A model generated the notes under the pieces. It worked only from the letters and a program-made list of their open reading frames with translations. It did not search any database and was not told the origin of the DNA. Shown here in pieces: positions 17,843-26,857 of a DNA stretch of 64,000 nucleotides (position 1 is its first letter; every line of letters starts with the position of its first letter). Both the position numbers and the translations under genes were made by a program. Source of the DNA: Actinomyces sp. AC-20-1 (lineage in GTDB: Bacteria > Actinomycetota > Actinomycetes > Actinomycetales > Actinomycetaceae); assembly GCF_023369555.1 (NCBI RefSeq), contig NZ_JACJVC010000005.1:1-64000 (forward strand), given 5' to 3'.

Positions 17843-18553
17843 TCAGGTGCCCCCCGCGCCAGTGTCCTCGCAGGAGCGCTGCGAGGCCGGCAGTGGGACG
17901 GCACGGCGGATCTCCTGGACGACGTCCAGCATCCTGCGCTCCGCGTCCTCCGAGCAGGAGAGCGCCGTCAGCTGACGGCTCAGGCGCTTGAGCAGGGAGG
18001 CGGCCGTCTGCCGCACGTCGCGCATCTCGCTCAGGGCCGTGACGGCGGCGCCGTCGACGATCGCGATGATCATCTCCGGGGTGGCGGGCACCTCCAGCCG
18101 GTCGAGCACCCGGGCGACGGCCGCGTTGAGGCGGCTCCGCCCCTCGCGGTAGGCGCGCCCGACGGGCTGGGAGGTGTTGGCGGAGATCAGCTGCATGTAG
18201 TGGCCCAGGTAGGGCCCCTCGGCGGGCAGCGTCGCCTCCAGCAGGAGCTCGATGCGCCCTTCGAGCTCGGGCAGGGACTCGAGGGCCTCGACCTTCTGGG
18301 CGGTGCGCTCGGCGCGCTCGGCCCACTGGCTGATGTTGAGCTGGCCGGCGTGGTAGAGCAGGTCGTCCAGCCCGTTGAAGTAGTAGGTGGTGGCGGACAG
18401 GGAGCAGCCGGCGCGCTGGGCGACGGCGCGGTGGCTGATGGCGGTGGGACCGGACTCCCGGATGAGGGCGGCGGCGGCCTCGATGATGGCCTGCCTGCGC
18501 ACCTCACCCTTCACCGTGGCGGCTGCGGGACGGACGGGTGGGGAAGTGTCCAT
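17843..18553 (-). CDS. TetR-family regulator
   Basis: A 236-residue regulator with an N-terminal helix-turn-helix (AISHRAVAQRAGCSLSATTYYF, about residues 40-61) and a helical ligand domain. It lies 61 nt downstream of the MFS gene on the same strand, as the distal gene of the transporter unit, so it may control the transporter genes or the arginine locus. ATG 18553 is the only good start before the HTH. No specific ligand can be inferred. Confidence 0.85.
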   Translation of the reverse strand: MDTSPPVRPAAATVKGEVRRQAIIEAAAALIRESGPTAISHRAVAQRAGCSLSATTYYFNGLDDLLYHAGQLNISQWAERAERTAQKVEALESLPELEGRIELLLEATLPAEGPYLGHYMQLISANTSQPVGRAYREGRSRLNAAVARVLDRLEVPATPEMIIAIVDGAAVTALSEMRDVRQTAASLLKRLSRQLTALSCSEDAERRMLDVVQEIRRAVPLPASQRSCEDTGAGGT

Positions 18554-18614
18554 GGCAGGATTTTAGGTGCGGCGGCGGGTTCTGGGCCGGTGGTCCGGTA
18601 CCTGGGCGGACCGG

Positions 18615-19982
18615 TCAGCGCGTGGAGCGCTTGACGACGGACAGGTCCAGTGGCGGGGCCCAGTGGGAGACCAGGAGGGACACCAGGGCCAGGCCCGCCA
18701 CGGCTGTGAGGTAGTAGGCGGGGGCGGCCTGCGAACCCGAGACGAGGATGAGCCAGGTCGCGACGAAGGGGCAGGTGCCGCCCAGCAGGGTGTTGGCCAG
18801 GTTGAAGGACAGGGCGAAGCCCGAGTAGCGCACCGAGGTCGGGAAGCTCTCCGCGAGGAAGGAGGCCAGGGTCCCGTCGTTGGTGGTGAGGATGAGGGCG
18901 AAGAGGATCTCGCACAGCACCACCACCCACAGGGAGCCCACCGACATGAGGTGGAACAGAGGGATCGAGGCGACGACGAAGGCGACACAGGCCAGGACGA
19001 GCACCTTGCGCCGTCCGACGACGTCGGAGACGTGCCCCATGAGGAAGATGAAGGCGATGTAGACGACGAGGGTGACGGAGGTCGCCAGGGTGGCCGCCGT
19101 CTCGGAGTGCCCCAGCTCGTGCTCGACGTAGTTGGGCATGTAGCTCAGCAGCATGTAGAAGGCGACCGCGTTGAGGCAGCTGACGCCGAAGCAGGCCAGG
19201 AGCGCCCGGCGGTGGGAGGTGAGCAGCAGGCGCAGGGGCTCGGCCCAGCGTGAGCGTGAGGGTGCCTGCTGGGTCTGGCTGCTGGCCGCCTTCGCCACGA
19301 GCGCCTGGTAGGCGGGGGAGTCCTCGAGGTGGACGCGGATGTAGCGGCCGACGAGGCCCAGGGGGCCGGCGAGCAGGAAGGGCACACGCCAGCCCCACGT
19401 GACCATGGAGGTGTCGTCGAGGAAGGCGTACAGGCCGGAGACGAACAGGGAGCCCATGAGCAGGCCGCAGGCGGTGGAGGCGGGCACGAGGGAGACGTAG
19501 ATGCCGCGCTTGGAGGGCGGGGCGTACTCTGCCAGGAAGGTCCCGGCGCCCGCGTACTCGCCGGAGGCGGAGAAGCCCTGGCACATGCGCATGGCGACGA
19601 GCGCGACGGCCGCCCACAGGCCGATCTGGTTGTAACCGGGCAGGATCCCGACGACGAAGGTCGCCCCCGACATGATGAGTATGGACCAGGACAGCGCCCA
19701 GCGCCGCCCGAGCCGGTCCCCGAGGATGCCCCACACGACGGCGCCGACGGGACGCAGGATGAAGGAGGTGGCGAAGACGGCGAAGGCGTACAGCAGCCGG
19801 CCGGTCGGGGAGGACTCGGGGAAGAAGACCAGGCCGATGACGGAGGCGAGGTAGCCGTAGGAGGCGTAGTCGAACCACTCGATGAAGTTGCCGATGAAGG
19901 AGGCCTTGGCGGCGCGGCGCACGGCGTGGCCGTGGTCTCCCGTCCCGCTGGCCGCGGTGGTGGCGGAGTCAGCGCTCGACAT
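18615..19982 (-). CDS. MHS-type MFS transporter (metabolite:proton symporter)
   Basis: A 455-residue, 12-helix transporter. SFIGNFIEWFDYASYGYLA near the N terminus, the loop motif GDRLGRRWAL and the motif SGEYAGAGTFLAEYAP are diagnostic of the metabolite:H+ symporter family (ProP, KgtP, ShiA). Members carry small zwitterions or organic acids, so arginine, ornithine or another arginine-pathway product is plausible but unproven. ATG 19982 has GAGGGAG at good spacing. The gene start overlaps the end of the EamA gene by 14 nt, indicating one transcript. Confidence 0.85.
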   Translation of the reverse strand: MSSADSATTAASGTGDHGHAVRRAAKASFIGNFIEWFDYASYGYLASVIGLVFFPESSPTGRLLYAFAVFATSFILRPVGAVVWGILGDRLGRRWALSWSILIMSGATFVVGILPGYNQIGLWAAVALVAMRMCQGFSASGEYAGAGTFLAEYAPPSKRGIYVSLVPASTACGLLMGSLFVSGLYAFLDDTSMVTWGWRVPFLLAGPLGLVGRYIRVHLEDSPAYQALVAKAASSQTQQAPSRSRWAEPLRLLLTSHRRALLACFGVSCLNAVAFYMLLSYMPNYVEHELGHSETAATLATSVTLVVYIAFIFLMGHVSDVVGRRKVLVLACVAFVVASIPLFHLMSVGSLWVVVLCEILFALILTTNDGTLASFLAESFPTSVRYSGFALSFNLANTLLGGTCPFVATWLILVSGSQAAPAYYLTAVAGLALVSLLVSHWAPPLDLSVVKRSTR

Positions 19983-21036
19983 GGGGGACTCCCTCGTGCT
20001 CAGCGGGCTCAGCGACCTCGGCGGCGTCGCCGCGCCGGGCACCGTTGCGCGAGAGGGCGTCGACGACGATGGGTGCGAAGCCGCCGCCGATGATGAGCAG
20101 GCCGCCCACGGCGCCGGTGGGGGTCATGGTCTCGTGGAAGACGAGGAACCCGCAGATGATGGCGACGACGCACTCCCAGTAGGAGATGGTCGACATCTCG
20201 ACGGCGGGGAGGTTGCGCCCGGCGACGACGAGGAAGCCGAGGGCGAACAGGCCGCTGAAGAAGAACAGCCCGAAGGCCCACGCCCAGTTCGTCGGGGAGA
20301 AGGTGGACACGCCGTGCCAGGGGCGCAGGACCAGGGACATGCACAGGGTCGCCACGGCCGCCCAGAGGAAGTTCCAGGTCCCGCGCACGATGGAGTCGAC
20401 GTCCTTGCGGTAGCCGTTGAAGAACAGGGCCATGCCGTAGAAGACCCCGGACAGGAGGCCGAAGAGGTCGCCCAGGGGCTTCTGGGGGTACTCGGCGGAG
20501 GAGGTGGACAGGTCGAGGCCGAAGTGGAGGCGGCCGCCGTCGAAGTCGATGATCTGGATGGTCATGAGCATGCCGACGAAGACGAGCAGCAGGAAGACGC
20601 CGTTGAGCAGGCTCACCTTCTCCTTGCGGAAGATGCGCGCCAGGATCGTGCAGAACAGCGGCCCGGTGTAGATGAGGAAGACCGCGTTGGCGATCGAGGT
20701 CATGAGGGTCGAGGAGATGTAGAAGCCCAGGGACAGGCCGATGCTCACCCCTCCCATGACGATCGCGGGGCTGAGCCGGGTGGAGCGGAACAGGGAGGTC
20801 TTCCTCAGCGCGAGGAGCATGAGCGTGAAGCCGATGAGGCCCAGGCTCATGCGCCCGAAGGCGAGGAAGGAGCCGATGACGGACTTGTCGGCGTCGGCGA
20901 GGTCGGCGGTGGTGCCCCGCGAGAGGGTGCCGACCAGGCCCATTCCCGTGGCGGACAGGATCATGGCGATGGCGCCGAGCTTCTTGTTCATCACGTACTC
21001 GCCGGACGTCGTTGTCGCGGCAGGGGATGTCTTCAT
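19969..21036 (-). CDS. EamA/DMT-superfamily transporter
   Basis: A 355-residue membrane protein with about ten hydrophobic helices in two EamA repeats (GRMSLGLIGFTLMLLAL in the first; YWECVVAIICGFLVFHE in the second). Family members mostly export amino acids and metabolites. ATG 21036 is supported by TGAGGAA at 6-nt spacing; ATG 20991 has no site. It begins the EamA-MFS-TetR unit and sits next to arginine-degrading enzymes with no ArcD antiporter nearby, so a role in ornithine or arginine movement is an inference. Confidence 0.85.
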   Translation of the reverse strand: MKTSPAATTTSGEYVMNKKLGAIAMILSATGMGLVGTLSRGTTADLADADKSVIGSFLAFGRMSLGLIGFTLMLLALRKTSLFRSTRLSPAIVMGGVSIGLSLGFYISSTLMTSIANAVFLIYTGPLFCTILARIFRKEKVSLLNGVFLLLVFVGMLMTIQIIDFDGGRLHFGLDLSTSSAEYPQKPLGDLFGLLSGVFYGMALFFNGYRKDVDSIVRGTWNFLWAAVATLCMSLVLRPWHGVSTFSPTNWAWAFGLFFFSGLFALGFLVVAGRNLPAVEMSTISYWECVVAIICGFLVFHETMTPTGAVGGLLIIGGGFAPIVVDALSRNGARRGDAAEVAEPAEHEGVPHVER

Positions 21037-21148
21037 GGGGGTTCCTCAGGCGGTGGGCGGGCTCAGGGGTCGAAAGGGTACGGGGTGGTGGCGGTGGGTT
21101 CGGGACAGGGGGACCGGGGCGGGTGGTGAGCGGGGGCTCGGGATGGGG

Positions 21149-21198
21149 GCCGGGGCCCGGGGCGCCGCTGCTGGACCAGCGGCGCCCCGGGCCCCGGC
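21149..21198 (-). terminator. 22-bp perfect stem-loop after the amidinotransferase gene
   Basis: Arms at 21149-21170 and 21177-21198 pair perfectly around a 6-nt loop (21171-21176). It begins 10 nt after the amidinotransferase stop codon and lacks a T-run. It separates this gene from the EamA unit. Confidence 0.7.
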
Positions 21199-21207
21199 GG
21201 GTGGGTC

Positions 21208-22335
21208 TCAGACCCGCGTCGGGTCCTCGACCTGGTTCGGGAAGTAGTCCTCGCAGCCGCCCTCGCGGTAGACGTCCGCGGTGGCGCAGTGCAGGGCACC
21301 GCCGAAGGGGTAGGCGTCGCGGAAGGGCACCGGGATGACGTTCATGCCCAGCTTGTCCATCTGCTCCATCTGGTGGACCTCGGAGGCCTCGCAGATGACC
21401 GTCTTGTGGTCCAGGACCAGGCAGTTCATCGACAGCCAGACCGAGGAGTAGCACAGCGGCGGCGGGGTCGTGTGAGCCGGCTGGGCGGCGTCGACGATCT
21501 GCCAGTCGTTGGCCTCGAAGATCTTGCGCTGCTCCTCAGGCAGGCGGCGCTGCGGGTTGTTGATGATGAGGCCCGGGCGCAGCGGCACGAAGGTCGCGTC
21601 GATGTGGATCGGGTAGGGGTCGCCCGGGAAGTTGACGGCGTGGACGCGCAGGTCCGGGTAGTAGCGCTTGAACCACTCCATGGCCGTGCGGTTGGTGGTC
21701 AGGCCGTGCTGGATGAACAGGTCCTTGCCCAGGCGCAGCACGTCGGCGGCGTCCCACATGGGCTCCACCTCAGTGGTGACGAAGTCCTTGTTGGCGGTGC
21801 GCTCCAGGCGCTCCTCCAGGGAGATCTTCTCGTCGTAGTAGTTGTGCTTGTAGGACTTGTCGGTCAGGCGCGGGCGCGGGGCCTGGGTCCACTTGAACTC
21901 GGGGTCCTCGTCGAAGTACTGCTTCATGAGCGGCCAGTAGGCGAGGTACTCGAAGTAGCGGCAGCGGAAGGAGTTGGCCGAGGCCATGATCTCGTTGCCG
22001 ATGGTGAGCAGGATGTCGCGGGGCGGCATGCAGGTCATCATCGAGTCGTTGCGGAAGTCCGGCGTCTGGATGTGCTGGTTCCACTGCAGGGGCGTGGGGC
22101 GGTCGACCTTGACGCCGTGCTCCTCGAGGGTCTTGGCGAGGAAGTCGAGCTGGGCGGCGGCCTTCTCCACGGTCTCCTGGGGGCGGGGGCCCCACATGCC
22201 GCGCATCTCGGAGTCGACGGGCACCTTCTCCGAGGTGGCGGGCTCCTCGGGCGGGATGACCGAGTTCTCCGCGCGGCCGACGATGACGTGCTTGAGCGGG
22301 TCGAAGTCGTTCCACGAGTTGACGATCTTCGTCAT
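21208..22335 (-). CDS. Arginine:X amidinotransferase (AGAT/StrB family)
   Basis: A 375-residue enzyme of the guanidine-modifying superfamily. The catalytic triad of L-arginine:glycine amidinotransferase is complete: EPMWDAADVLR (Asp195), PIHIDATFVPLRPG (His244) and GGALHCATADV (Cys350). Such enzymes move the amidino group of arginine to an amine acceptor and release ornithine. The acceptor may be glycine, an inosamine phosphate or another amine; it cannot be read here. Length fits AGAT and StrB and not arginine deiminase. It has its own upstream region (198 bp with a terminator for arcC) and its own terminator, so it may be expressed separately from arcABC. Confidence 0.88.
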   Translation of the reverse strand: MTKIVNSWNDFDPLKHVIVGRAENSVIPPEEPATSEKVPVDSEMRGMWGPRPQETVEKAAAQLDFLAKTLEEHGVKVDRPTPLQWNQHIQTPDFRNDSMMTCMPPRDILLTIGNEIMASANSFRCRYFEYLAYWPLMKQYFDEDPEFKWTQAPRPRLTDKSYKHNYYDEKISLEERLERTANKDFVTTEVEPMWDAADVLRLGKDLFIQHGLTTNRTAMEWFKRYYPDLRVHAVNFPGDPYPIHIDATFVPLRPGLIINNPQRRLPEEQRKIFEANDWQIVDAAQPAHTTPPPLCYSSVWLSMNCLVLDHKTVICEASEVHQMEQMDKLGMNVIPVPFRDAYPFGGALHCATADVYREGGCEDYFPNQVEDPTRV

Positions 22336-22481
22336 GTTCTCTCACTCCTTTGTGATGGTGTGTTCGTGGTGGTTCGGTGCCGGCCGGTGGCCGACGGGTG
22401 GTAGGTGCCCGGACGGGGCTGGTGTGTGGTCGGGCGGCTCCTGGGGTCAGCGGTGGTACGGGGTGGTGGGTGGATAGGTCA

Positions 22482-22512
22482 GTGGGGCCGCCGGAAGGCG
22501 CGCCGGCCCCAC
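22482..22512 (-). terminator. Stem-loop terminating arcABC
   Basis: Arms GTGGGGCCG (22482-22490) and CGGCCCCAC (22504-22512) pair perfectly, 22 nt after the arcC stop codon. There is no T-run. Confidence 0.6.
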
Positions 22513-22533
22513 CGACCAGCCGGTGGGCGGGGC

Positions 22534-23514
22534 TCAGCCCCTGCGCAGGCGGGCGTCGTGCGGCTCGGGCACCTCGGGGCGGATGTCGTCCGGGCCGCCG
22601 TAGTTGCCGCCCGCGGTGACGACCGTGCCGGCACGGCCCTCGATGATCTCCAGCGCGTCCTCCAGGCGGCCGATGGCGGCCATGTCCCCGGTGAGCTCGA
22701 CGAAGCGGCAGACGGCCTCGACCTTGGGTCCCATGGAGCCCGCCGGCAGGTCCATCGCCCGCAGGGAGGCGGGGGTGGCGCGGGAGACGGTCTTCTGCTC
22801 GGGGGTGCCGAAGCCGGTGCACACGCCGTCGACGTCGGTGAGGATGAGCAGGGCGTCGGCCTCCAGGTCCTCGGCGAGGACGGCGGCGGTGAGGTCCTTG
22901 TCGATGACGGCCTCGATGCCCTCAAGCTTGCCCTTGGCGTTGCGGATGACGGGCACGCCCCCGCCTCCGGCGCACACGACGACGGCGCCGGCCTGGAGCA
23001 TGATGCGGGCCATGCGGGTCTCGATGACGCGCTGGGGCTTGGGGGAGCCGACGACGCGGCGCCAGTAGGGGCCGTCGGGCTTGACGGTCCAGCCCTTCTC
23101 CGCGGCGAGGGCCTTGGCGGTGGCCTCGTCGTAGACCTCGCCGACGAACTTGGTCGGGTTGGAGAAGGCCGGGTCGCCGGACAGGACGAGGGTCTGGCTG
23201 ATGAGGGAGACGACGTGGCGTCCGGGCAGCGCGTTCTGCATGGCCTGCAGGAGCCAGTAGCCGATCATGCCCTGGGTCTCGGCACCGAGGGTGTCGAAGG
23301 GGTAGGGCTCGCTCAGCCTCTCGTCGTTGGCGGACTCCAGGGCGAGGGTGCCCACCTGGGGCCCGTTGCCGTGGGTGATGATGAGCTCGTGCTTCTCGGC
23401 GAGCTTGGCGAGCTGGCGGGCGGCGAGCTCGACGTTCCTGATCTGGGAGCGGGCGTCGGGCTTCTCCCCGCGCCGCATGAGGGCGTTGCCTCCCAGGGCG
23501 ACGACGATGCGCAC
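22534..23514 (-). CDS. arcC: Carbamate kinase
   Basis: A 326-residue enzyme making ATP and carbamate from carbamoyl phosphate and ADP, the last step of the arginine deiminase pathway. VVALGGNAL at the N terminus, ITHGNGPQVG, DTLGAETQGMIGYWL and CAGGGGVPV are the family motifs. GTG 23514 starts 1 nt after the arcB stop codon, so its translation is coupled to arcB. The gene order A-B-C is conserved in many bacteria. Confidence 0.95.
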   Translation of the reverse strand: MRIVVALGGNALMRRGEKPDARSQIRNVELAARQLAKLAEKHELIITHGNGPQVGTLALESANDERLSEPYPFDTLGAETQGMIGYWLLQAMQNALPGRHVVSLISQTLVLSGDPAFSNPTKFVGEVYDEATAKALAAEKGWTVKPDGPYWRRVVGSPKPQRVIETRMARIMLQAGAVVVCAGGGGVPVIRNAKGKLEGIEAVIDKDLTAAVLAEDLEADALLILTDVDGVCTGFGTPEQKTVSRATPASLRAMDLPAGSMGPKVEAVCRFVELTGDMAAIGRLEDALEIIEGRAGTVVTAGGNYGGPDDIRPEVPEPHDARLRRG

Positions 23515-23515
23515 G

Positions 23516-24526
23516 TCAGTCCTCCCAGGTCCCGAGGGTGGCGACCATGACGGCCTTGATGGTGTGCATGCGGTTCTCGGCCTGGTCGAAGGAGACGTTG
23601 CGCTCGGTCTCGAAGACGTCGTCGGTGACCTCCAGGCCGTCGAGGCCGGTCTTGGCGTAGATGTCCTCGCCGACGGTCGTGTTGCGGTCGTGGAAGGCGG
23701 GCAGGCAGTGGAGGAACTTGACGTCGTCGTTGCCGGTGCGGGCGACGAGCTCGGCGTTGACCTGGTAGGGGTGCAGGAGGGCGATGCGCTCGTCCCACAC
23801 CTCCTTGGGCTCGCCCATGGAGACCCACACGTCGGTGTAGAGGAAGTCGACGCCGGACACGCCCTCGTCGACGTCGCTGGTGATCGTGATGCGGGCACCG
23901 GTCTCGGCGGCCAGGCGCTCGGCGTGGGCGACGACCTCGGGGGCGGGGGCGAGCTCGGCGGGGCCGACGAGGCGCACGTCCATGCCCATGAGGGCACCGG
24001 AGACGAGCAGGGAGTTGGCGACGTTGTTGCGCGAGTCCCCCAGGTAGGCGAAGGAGATCTCCTTGAGGGGCTTGCCGGCGTGCTCGAGCATGGTGAGCTG
24101 GTCCGCCAGGGCCTGGGTGGGGTGCCAGTCGTCGGTGAGGCCGTTCCACACGGGCACGCCGGACAGGGCCGCGAGCTGCTCGACCTTGGCCTGCTCGTCA
24201 CCGCGGTACTCGATGCCGTCGAACATGCGGCCCAGGACGCGGGCGGTGTCGGCGACGGACTCCTTGTGGCCCATCTGGGAGCCGGAGGGGTCGAGGTAGG
24301 TGACGTGGGCGCCCTGGTCGTGGGCGCCGACCTCGAAGGAGCAGCGGGTGCGCGTGGAGGTCTTCTCGAACAGCAGGGCGATGTTCTTGCCCTCCAGGCG
24401 CCTGACCTCGCGGCCGGCCTTCTTGTCGGCCTTGAGCTGGGCAGCGAGGTTGAGCAGGATGCTCCACTCTCCGGCGGTGAAGTCGATCTCCTTGAGGAAG
24501 GAGCGGCCGGACAGGGGGTAGGTCAT
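23516..24526 (-). CDS. arcB: Ornithine carbamoyltransferase, catabolic context
   Basis: A 336-residue transcarbamoylase that phosphorolyses citrulline to ornithine and carbamoyl phosphate. Carbamoyl-phosphate binding motif [21 protein letters not shown] and the ornithine-side motif HCLPAFHD are all present. ATG 24526 is selected because AAAGGAGAT lies 7 nt upstream; an ATG 18 nt earlier would overlap that site. It lies between arcA (49 nt upstream) and arcC. Confidence 0.95.
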   Translation of the reverse strand: MTYPLSGRSFLKEIDFTAGEWSILLNLAAQLKADKKAGREVRRLEGKNIALLFEKTSTRTRCSFEVGAHDQGAHVTYLDPSGSQMGHKESVADTARVLGRMFDGIEYRGDEQAKVEQLAALSGVPVWNGLTDDWHPTQALADQLTMLEHAGKPLKEISFAYLGDSRNNVANSLLVSGALMGMDVRLVGPAELAPAPEVVAHAERLAAETGARITITSDVDEGVSGVDFLYTDVWVSMGEPKEVWDERIALLHPYQVNAELVARTGNDDVKFLHCLPAFHDRNTTVGEDIYAKTGLDGLEVTDDVFETERNVSFDQAENRMHTIKAVMVATLGTWED

Positions 24527-24575
24527 AGGTATCTCCTTTGACATCTGTGACGTGGGTGGTGGCGGGGGCCGGGGG

Positions 24576-25799
24576 TCAGTCGAGGGGCTTGCGCAGGATC
24601 GGGCAGCTCATGCAGTGCGGGCCGCCGCGGCCGCGGCCGAGCTCGGAGCCGGGGATGGTGAGGACCTCGATGCCCTGGCTGGTGAGGAAGCGGTTGGTGT
24701 TGATGTTGCGCTCGTAGGTGATGATGGTGCCGGGGGCGATGGCGAGGGAGTTGGCGCCGTCGTCCCACTGCTCGCGGGCCGCGGAGCGCGAGTCCTGCGG
24801 GGTGGTGAGCACGCGGATCTCGTCCAGGCCCAGGGCCTCGGCGATGACGTCGTGCATGCGCTCGGGCGCGTTCTCGGTGACGAGGATCTGCCCGGGGGCG
24901 TCGCCGGGGCGCAGAGTCACGGTGGGCAGCATGCCGACGCCGGCGTACTTGGTGAAGGTACCGCGGTCGACCATCGTCATGACGGTGTCGAGGTGCATCT
25001 GGGCGCGCGACTTGTGCATCCTCACGGCGATGACCTCGCGGACGCCGCCCTCGAAGAGGCTGGCGGTGAGGTGCTCGACGCCCTGGGGGCAGGTGCGCTC
25101 GGAGATGCCGATCATGACGGCGCCGTTGCCGATGATCTGGATGTCGCCGCCCTCGATGCTCATCTCGCGCCCGAGGGTGCCGTCGTTCCACAGGGGGAAG
25201 TCGGCCTCGGCGAACAGCGGGTGCCAGCGGTAGATGGCGCGGTAGTTGAGGGTCTCGCGCCGTCGTGCGGTGCGGCGCATCGTGTTGACCGAGACGCCTC
25301 CGTAGATCCAGCTGGAGGAGTCGCGGGTGAAGAGGTGGTTGGGCAGGGGGTTGAGCAGGAGGTCCTCGTCGTCGATGGAGGACATGACCATGGAGCTGAC
25401 GCCGGGCAGCTGCTCGAGCAGCTCGGCCTTGGTGATGCCGGCGATGAGGACCTCGGCGAGGACGTCGGCCTCGGCCTCCTCGGCCCAGCGCCGGACGGTG
25501 GGGGCGGCGGTGTGGCCGGTGTGGTGGGGGGTGAGGGCGCCCTCGAGGAGGTACTGGCGCGCCTGCGGGATCTTGACGGTGTCCGTCAGCAGGTCCTTGA
25601 GGTAGAGGACGTTGACGCCTCTCTGCTTGAGGACGGCGGCGAACTGGTCGTGCTCCTGCTGGGCCCTCTCGAGCCACAGGACGTCGTCGAAGAGCAGCTC
25701 GTCCTTGTTGTCCGGGGTGAGCCGGTTCATCTCCTTGCCGGGGCGGTGGAGGATGACGGTCTCGAGCTCACCGATCTCTGAGTCAACGGAAAACTTCAT
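24576..25799 (-). CDS. arcA: Arginine deiminase
   Basis: A 407-residue enzyme hydrolysing arginine to citrulline and ammonia. The motifs are [41 protein letters not shown] and the C-terminal HCMSCPI, where Cys396 is the expected nucleophile. The start [10 protein letters not shown] follows GGAGACGAG. The pathway yields ATP and ammonia and supports acid tolerance in oral and gut bacteria. It leads the arcABC unit. A likely promoter lies about 85-110 bp upstream. Confidence 0.96.
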   Translation of the reverse strand: MKFSVDSEIGELETVILHRPGKEMNRLTPDNKDELLFDDVLWLERAQQEHDQFAAVLKQRGVNVLYLKDLLTDTVKIPQARQYLLEGALTPHHTGHTAAPTVRRWAEEAEADVLAEVLIAGITKAELLEQLPGVSSMVMSSIDDEDLLLNPLPNHLFTRDSSSWIYGGVSVNTMRRTARRRETLNYRAIYRWHPLFAEADFPLWNDGTLGREMSIEGGDIQIIGNGAVMIGISERTCPQGVEHLTASLFEGGVREVIAVRMHKSRAQMHLDTVMTMVDRGTFTKYAGVGMLPTVTLRPGDAPGQILVTENAPERMHDVIAEALGLDEIRVLTTPQDSRSAAREQWDDGANSLAIAPGTIITYERNINTNRFLTSQGIEVLTIPGSELGRGRGGPHCMSCPILRKPLD

Positions 25800-25882
25800 C
25801 GTTCTCGTCTCCAGCACGTGGTGCGGTGTCGCGCTGTGCAGTCGTGGGGTGTGGGGCTGGCGCCCGCTTCCTGAGTGGTACA

Positions 25883-25910
25883 AGCGTACTAGACATTGCG
25901 TAAGTCACAA
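25883..25910 (-). promoter_or_regulatory. Candidate arcA promoter
   Basis: On the minus strand, TTGTGA (25910-25905) and TACGCT (25888-25883) are separated by 16 bp. The dyad GTAC-AAGC-GTAC overlaps the -10, so a repressor or activator may act there. The predicted 5' leader is about 75 nt. Confidence 0.4.
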
Positions 25911-26143
25911 GGGGCGTCGAAGCGGATTCGGTACATTTGTGCCAAATAGAGAACGCATCGTGAGACGTGGCGTCGTCAAAGTCCGGTCATATCGGGGATA
26001 TGGGCAGCCCCTCCTCATCTCAGAAGCGACGCCGATGGGGCGGGGAGCACCTGAGAGTTGTAGGAAACAGCAATGCTGTGGAGGGTGAGGCGCCCACCGG
26101 CACGGTGCGTCGCCGGGACGGGCGCCGCTGCGCGCCCCGCCGC

Positions 26144-26149
26144 TACGCT
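26144..26149 (+). promoter_or_regulatory. -10 hexamer TACGCT, leaderless promoter of tmk
   Basis: TACGCT ends 6 nt before GTG 26156 with no ribosome-binding site between. Confidence 0.5.
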
Positions 26150-26155
26150 GAGGCC

Positions 26156-26848
26156 GTGACCGACCCCTCCCGCGCCACCCGCCCCGGCCTGCTCATCTCC
26201 TTCGAGGGCGGCGACGGCGTCGGCAAGACCACCCAGATCGAGCACCTGGCCCGCTCGCTCGAGCGCGACGGCCACGAGGTCCTTGTCACCCGAGAGCCCG
26301 GAGGCACCGGGCTCGGCTCCGAGATCCGCCGGCTGCTCCTGCACGGCGGCCACGTCGCCCCCCGCGCCGAGGCCCTGCTGTACGCCGCCGACCGCGCCCA
26401 CCACGTCGCGACGCGGGTCCGACCCGCCCTGGAGCGCGGCGCCGTCGTCCTCACCGACCGCTACCTCGACTCCTCCGTCGCCTACCAGGGCGCCGCCCGC
26501 GCGCTCGGGCCCGAGGAGGTCCGCGACCTGTCCCTGTGGGCCACCGAGGGCCTGCTGCCGGACCTCACCGTCCTGCTCGACGCCGACCCCGGCCTGGCGG
26601 AGCGGCGCACCGCCGGCAGAGGGGGCAAGGACCGCCTCGAGCGCGAGCCCGGCTCCTTCCGCGCCGCCCTGCGCGAGCAGTTCCTCGCCCTGGCGGAGGC
26701 CGAGCCCGAGCGCTTCACCGTCATCGACGCCGACCGGCCGGTCGAGCCGGTCGCCGACGACGTCCGGGCCGCCGTCCTCGCCCTGCTCAGGAGCCGCGGC
26801 GCCACCGGGGGCGCTGGGGCCTCTCAAGCCGTCACCGGCTGCCGCTAG
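26156..26848 (+). CDS. tmk: Thymidylate kinase
   Basis: A 230-residue dTMP kinase supplying dTDP for DNA synthesis. FEGGDGVGKTTQ (P-loop), TREPGGT, DRYLDSSVAYQG (the DR(Y/H) motif) and the LID region (TAGRGGKDRLE) are all present. GTG 26156 follows a -10 hexamer directly. Its stop codon TAG (26846-26848) is part of the -10 hexamer of holB, and tmk-holB adjacency is common in bacteria. Confidence 0.95.
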   Translation: MTDPSRATRPGLLISFEGGDGVGKTTQIEHLARSLERDGHEVLVTREPGGTGLGSEIRRLLLHGGHVAPRAEALLYAADRAHHVATRVRPALERGAVVLTDRYLDSSVAYQGAARALGPEEVRDLSLWATEGLLPDLTVLLDADPGLAERRTAGRGGKDRLEREPGSFRAALREQFLALAEAEPERFTVIDADRPVEPVADDVRAAVLALLRSRGATGGAGASQAVTGCR

Positions 26849-26851
26849 CCT
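26846..26851 (+). promoter_or_regulatory. -10 hexamer TAGCCT, leaderless holB promoter overlapping the tmk stop codon
   Basis: TAGCCT lies 6 nt before GTG 26858, and its first three bases are the tmk stop codon. Confidence 0.45.
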
Positions 26852-26857
26852 GGGCGC

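Larger units (their letters stand above)
25800..26155. other. Divergent intergenic region between arcA and tmk
   Basis: This 356-bp gap is relatively AT-rich near 25880-26000. It holds the candidate arcA promoter (25883-25910), a GTAC-AAGC-GTAC dyad over its -10 (25878-25889), and an ATTTG-TGC-CAAAT dyad around 25930-25950. Near 26040-26095 there is a potentially structured stretch in which GGGGCG can pair with CGCCC and ACAGC-AAT-GCTGT forms an inner hairpin. No riboswitch class could be matched. Confidence 0.5.

Noticed and set aside
26030-26100. TPP, glycine or guanidine riboswitch
   Set aside because: CCTGAGAG superficially resembles parts of these aptamers, but the other conserved core elements are absent.
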